This document shows, in pieces, positions 5,779-8,554 of a DNA stretch of 8,554 bases. The stretch lies in NCBI GenBank assembly GCA_009784745.1, contig WQXR01000049.1:1-8554 (forward strand), read 5' to 3'. A model generated the notes under the pieces. The model did not search any database and was not told where the DNA came from. It saw only the letters and a list, made by a program, of their open reading frames with translations. Position numbers and translations under genes: made by a program. The stretch comes from Methanomassiliicoccaceae archaeon. GTDB taxonomy: Archaea; Thermoplasmatota; Thermoplasmata; Methanomassiliicoccales; Methanomethylophilaceae. The stretch's first letter is position 1. Each line of letters opens with the position of its first letter.

Positions 5779-6483
5779 TTAATCCTTTCCAGAGCAGCAG
5801 GCGCATCCTTCTCTCTTTTTCACGTCGGTCGTGACGTATTTGTTGCATGATACGTCGACCGTTAATAATTTGCCGGACAGCGGCGAAAATGATCCCGTAA
5901 GCAGTTTTATTGCTTCCGTTGCCTGTATCGCGCCTATCATACCTACGACGGGGGATATCGATGCTGTCTCGTTTACATTCCTCGGCGGAAGTATGCATTC
6001 CAGACACGGCGTTCTCTTCGGAATTATGACCGTGACCTGACCGAACATCGATTCAACGCCGCCGTGAACCAATGGGATATTGTTATTGAATGCGTATCGG
6101 TTGACCGCCATCCTTGATGCGTAGTTGTCAAGACAGTCGATGATGACGTCACATTTTCCCATCTTCGATGAATTTTGATCATCGATATGCGTTTCAAGTT
6201 CTGTCACTTCAGCGTCGGGACTCATCCTTCTTATCCATTCCGCCGATATCCGAACTTTTCTCTTTCCGATGTCCTCTTCGGAATAGATGAACTGACGGTT
6301 CAGATTGCTCATCTCTACGGTCTGATCATCAGCGATGATGATATTCCCGACACCGGCGGAAGCGAGATGCGTCATTACGTTGCACCCCAATCCTCCGCAT
6401 CCGATCACTGCTGCGGTCGAATCTTTCAATCTCTTCTGACCGCTGCCTCCGATCATCGAAGACTGGCGGCAATATCTTTCCAT
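5779..6483 (-). CDS. E1-like ThiF/MoeB/HesA family adenylyltransferase
   Basis: Proteins of this family adenylate the C-terminal glycine of a ubiquitin-like sulfur carrier (ThiS, MoaD or archaeal SAMP). The 234-residue product starts RYCRQSSMIGGSGQKRL (3-19). It has the ATP-binding loop GCGGLGC (28-34), the NLNRQF motif (60-65), the DCLDN acidic motif (116-120) and paired zinc cysteines C160/C163 and C227/C230. At the position of the ThiF/UbaA catalytic Cys, about eight residues before PVVG (178-181), my alignment places V170, so thioester formation there seems impossible. There is no rhodanese domain. The ATG at 6483 has AGGTGA at 6489-6494 overlapping the pncC stop, which is a better start than the GTG at 6492. 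The carrier protein is not in the window, so thiamine, molybdopterin or SAMP roles remain open. Confidence 0.92.
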   Translation of the reverse strand: MERYCRQSSMIGGSGQKRLKDSTAAVIGCGGLGCNVMTHLASAGVGNIIIADDQTVEMSNLNRQFIYSEEDIGKRKVRISAEWIRRMSPDAEVTELETHIDDQNSSKMGKCDVIIDCLDNYASRMAVNRYAFNNNIPLVHGGVESMFGQVTVIIPKRTPCLECILPPRNVNETASISPVVGMIGAIQATEAIKLLTGSFSPLSGKLLTVDVSCNKYVTTDVKKREGCACCSGKD

Positions 6484-6488
6484 GCTGT

Positions 6489-6962
6489 TCACCTGATAAA
6501 ATCGATGATCATCCGCATCATACTTTTTGCGGTCGAATCTTTGATCTCATCCCTGCACCCTTTGAAGAAATACGCTTTGCATTCTGTCCTTATGCCGTCG
6601 GTAACGGCAATATAGACAGTTCCGACGGGTTTGAGTTCGGTCCCTCCGGACGGTCCGGCTATTCCGGTCGCTGATGCTGCGATGTCCGTCCCGAAGACGT
6701 TCTTCGCACCTTCCGCCATTTCCTCCGCTGCTTCGGCGCTCACTGCACCTTTTGTCACTAACGTTTCATTTGATACGTTCAGTATCCTTTCCTTCGACAG
6801 GTTCGAATACGTCACTGCGCAGCCTTTAAAGAAACTTGATACATCTGGCACATCTGTTATCAGCGATGCGACCTTGCCGCCGGTGCATGATTCCGCCAGC
6901 GACAGCGTTAACCCTTTCTCAAAAAAGATATCTGCCAATGTTCTTGCATTAACGTCAGACAT
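6489..6962 (-). CDS. pncC: CinA C-terminal domain protein, probable NMN amidohydrolase
   Basis: This stand-alone CinA C-terminal domain (157 residues) corresponds to PncC, which hydrolyses nicotinamide mononucleotide to nicotinate mononucleotide and ammonia. Diagnostic motifs are LAESCTGG (22-29, containing the proposed nucleophile serine), the VTYSNLSK segment, GAVSAEAAEEMA, and ATGIAGPSGG followed by KPVGTVYIA. The COG1058 N-terminal domain of full-length CinA is absent, as is normal for PncC. The ATG at 6962 overlaps the 3' end of nadM by 8 bp, with a GGTGG just before it, so the two are probably translationally coupled. The pairing makes metabolic sense: PncC yields the acid mononucleotide and NadM adenylates mononucleotides. 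Archaeal members have been little tested, so the substrate is inferred from the family. Confidence 0.9.
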   Translation of the reverse strand: MSDVNARTLADIFFEKGLTLSLAESCTGGKVASLITDVPDVSSFFKGCAVTYSNLSKERILNVSNETLVTKGAVSAEAAEEMAEGAKNVFGTDIAASATGIAGPSGGTELKPVGTVYIAVTDGIRTECKAYFFKGCRDEIKDSTAKSMMRMIIDFIR

Positions 6963-7491
6963 CGTCCACCAATCCTTTCATGCGGCCGACGCCGTCTATA
7001 TCATCGATCACATCGGCGACCGCTTTCGGAACGAGTATCTTCCAATTTTCATCGTGAAGCATCCGTCTTCTTACTTCCCTTCCGGAATATTCGGAACGTT
7101 TGTACAGCGGCGAATCCCTGATCTTGTAGCCTGCCTCCAGAAAGAGGCGCCTTGTAAGTGAATTGTTTGAATAAACTACCGTAAAAGGCGGGGACATGGA
7201 AACAACGTGGGACACCCACACAGAATATCTGTTCAGATCCTCTATCGGGACTATGTACGCATTATCTACGCCCGCATCCTTTAACGAATCGGCTATCATC
7301 CTGTATCGTTCTCCGGCCGTGAACGGGTTGTTCGATGTGTGCGAATATTGGGCGCTGCCTATCCCTATCGTGAATTCTTCCGATTCCTCAGATATCTTCA
7401 GTATCGTTTCCAGATGACCGTTATGGAACGGCTGGAACCTTCCGATTATGAGCGAGTCCTTCTCATGCTTTCGTGGGCGCATATTCATCAT
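6955..7491 (-). CDS. nadM: archaeal nicotinamide-nucleotide adenylyltransferase
   Basis: NadM transfers AMP from ATP to NMN (and often NaMN) to make NAD. The product is a nucleotidyltransferase alpha/beta phosphodiesterase-fold protein with GRFQPFHNGH at residues 18-27, whose HxGH motif is H23 and H26. It also has GIGSAQYSHTSNNPFTAGER (43-62) and EYSGREVRRRM (134-144), corresponding to the YSGTEIRRRM of Methanocaldococcus. Length is close to the family's 170 to 180 residues. The start is uncertain: GTG 7494 and ATGs at 7491, 7488 and 7482 are all in frame, and GTGAT (7494-7490) could be the ribosome site for 7482. A TATA-like box at 7508-7515 would give a leaderless message near 7486-7491. 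The gene follows lonB by about 25 bp and overlaps pncC. Confidence 0.95.
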   Translation of the reverse strand: MMNMRPRKHEKDSLIIGRFQPFHNGHLETILKISEESEEFTIGIGSAQYSHTSNNPFTAGERYRMIADSLKDAGVDNAYIVPIEDLNRYSVWVSHVVSMSPPFTVVYSNNSLTRRLFLEAGYKIRDSPLYKRSEYSGREVRRRMLHDENWKILVPKAVADVIDDIDGVGRMKGLVDDV

Positions 7492-7507
7492 CACAACTGT
7501 AGCATCA

Positions 7508-7515
7508 TATTAAAA
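7508..7515 (-). promoter_or_regulatory. possible internal promoter before nadM
   Basis: TTTTAATA on the minus strand lies in the gap after the lonB stop and the predicted start (about 7486) falls on the cluster of candidate nadM start codons. It could give nadM-pncC-E1-purC expression independent of lonB. AT-rich stop-codon surroundings could produce the same pattern by chance. Confidence 0.3.
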
Positions 7516-7516
7516 T

Positions 7517-8554
7517 TTACATTGGATCGGGCAACGGACGCTGAATATCACACACTATCGGTCTCGCAAGATGTTTTGCGGTCGATGAACCGTCCGATGT
7601 CAGCGGGAGTAACTTCTTCAGATACTGTTCTTTCTTATCGCAGTCAATGAGCGCATATTCCAGTACATCCCTTAAATTCTCAACGGTCACGATATCTATC
7701 ATGTCATAGAACTTCGTTTCGATCATCACGTCCTTTCCGTTCTCCTTGGGAATAAGCACCCTCTTCAGTCCTGCCTGTGCGGCTGCCTCCAATTTGGCGG
7801 TAACGCCGCCTATCGGCAATACTTTGCCGCGGACGCTCAGACTTCCGGTCATCGCTATCGTCTGATCGACCGGTATCCCTTCCATCGCGGATATCACAGC
7901 AGTTGCAATGGTAATGGACGCACTGTCCCCTTCCACGCCGTCATATGTTCCGATGAACTGGATGTGTATGTCCCTTTCGGTAATGTCGGTCATCGTGTAT
8001 TTCTTTATTACCGCAGAAATGTTCTCGACCGCTTCTTTTGCTATCGTTCCGAGTTGGCCTGTTGCCAATATTGTTCCCTTTTTTGACTGCGACGGTGCCA
8101 CCTCTGCCACTATCGGCAGGACGATACCTGAATATTCAGCCATGTTCGAACTTGCGTTCATCGCCGCCAATCCGTTCACCGCACCGACCTCCGCGCCCTC
8201 TATCCTGAACATGTCGTATGCTTTGTGCGCCTCTATGTAACGGTCGGCTATCTGCTGCTCAAGACTGCGCGCAGTCTTCTTCGCTTCCAGAACGTCCGCT
8301 CTTGTAACGGCCTTTGCGTTCTTGGCGATCGCGATGTCGCCTGCTATCCTTACAAGACCTCCGAGCTCTCTCATCCTTAACGTCAATTCGCCTTTCTTTC
8401 CGGATCTGCGCTGCGCTTCCCTTAATATCTCGGCGACCGCGTATTTGTCAAAGTGCGCTATCTTGCCGTCCTTCTTCACTTCCTGCGCAACGAACCTTAT
8501 TATCTTTTTTCTGTTCTCGTCCGTGTCCTTCATCGAGTTGAGCATGTATACTTC
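7517..8554 (-). CDS. lonB: archaeal ATP-dependent Lon protease, LonB type (N-terminus beyond right edge)
   Basis: The visible 345 codons are the C-terminal half of LonB, the membrane-bound ATP-dependent protease of archaea. Numbering from the window edge, DTDENRKKIIRFVAQEVKKD (10-29) and the LTLRMRELGGLVRIAGDIA stretch belong to the AAA+ helical lid, with a sensor-2-like arginine. The LVLPIVAEV-like start of the protease domain is at about 144-152. The catalytic Ser-Lys dyad is S211 in VEGDSAS and K254 in GGVTAK, 43 residues apart exactly as in E. coli Lon. The AAA+ Walker motifs and the LonB transmembrane segments should lie to the right of the window and cannot be checked. After the protease domain there is an unconserved tail of about 35 residues rich in charged residues and ending LPDPM. 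It is the first visible gene of the minus-strand cluster. Confidence 0.95.
   Translation of the reverse strand, partial: EVYMLNSMKDTDENRKKIIRFVAQEVKKDGKIAHFDKYAVAEILREAQRRSGKKGELTLRMRELGGLVRIAGDIAIAKNAKAVTRADVLEAKKTARSLEQQIADRYIEAHKAYDMFRIEGAEVGAVNGLAAMNASSNMAEYSGIVLPIVAEVAPSQSKKGTILATGQLGTIAKEAVENISAVIKKYTMTDITERDIHIQFIGTYDGVEGDSASITIATAVISAMEGIPVDQTIAMTGSLSVRGKVLPIGGVTAKLEAAAQAGLKRVLIPKENGKDVMIETKFYDMIDIVTVENLRDVLEYALIDCDKKEQYLKKLLPLTSDGSSTAKHLARPIVCDIQRPLPDPM

Noticed and set aside
5768..6007. 80-codon N-terminal extension in frame with purC
   Set aside because: It overlaps the E1-like gene in another frame, has no PurC similarity and a composition rich in Arg and Met typical of a shadow frame; the PurC fold begins at LIRKGKVKEVY.
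6631..7161. 176-codon plus-strand open frame across pncC and nadM
   Set aside because: It is antisense to two well-conserved genes, rich in Ser/Pro/Ala as expected for a complement frame, and without family motifs.
1..8554. CRISPR arrays, tRNA or rRNA genes, insertion sequences and long repeats
   Set aside because: Looked for by eye on both strands; no regularly spaced repeats, cloverleaf-like gene, transposase or terminal inverted repeats were recognised.

Overview
The window looks like a chromosomal segment of an archaeon. The strongest pointers are sn-glycerol-1-phosphate dehydrogenase (the enzyme that sets archaeal lipid stereochemistry), a LonB-type Lon protease, an archaeal NMN adenylyltransferase and a UPF0179 protein. 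Promoters are TATA-box type and many starts carry GGTGA/GGAG ribosome sites. The anaerobe-type genes (two-iron superoxide reductase, two iron-sulfur flavoproteins), the Thermoplasmata-like PurC and the absence of TAG stops suggest an anaerobic, probably methanogenic member of the Thermoplasmatota (Methanomassiliicoccales-like). This placement is inference.

Left part (1-3204). A truncated isopropylmalate/homocitrate synthase family gene runs off the left edge on the minus strand. Its leader holds a 13-codon, Leu/Ile-rich mini-ORF and an overlapping hairpin. Upstream, also on minus, is a superoxide reductase gene. It shares a short AT-rich divergent promoter region with a plus-strand iron-sulfur flavoprotein gene, which is followed by a HisA/HisF-like TIM-barrel gene. 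That gene overlaps tail to tail with a second iron-sulfur flavoprotein gene on minus. Together 958-3204 reads as an oxygen/peroxide defence and redox island.

Middle (3205-4846). A TATA promoter drives a two-gene plus-strand operon: glycerol-1-phosphate dehydrogenase and UPF0179. It ends in a perfect 9-bp hairpin that overlaps the stop codon.

Right part (4847-8554). Five closely packed minus-strand genes are transcribed in the order lonB (5' end beyond the window), nadM, pncC, an E1-like ThiF/MoeB/HesA gene and purC. nadM and pncC overlap by 8 bp, the E1-like gene's ribosome site overlaps the pncC stop, and the other gaps are 11 to 25 bp. nadM and pncC are both nicotinamide-nucleotide enzymes.

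No mobile element, CRISPR array, tRNA or rRNA was seen. Every gap between genes is under 300 bases. The most intriguing item is the leader mini-ORF with its hairpin, a possible attenuation-like device; the divergent HisA/HisF-like protein comes next.
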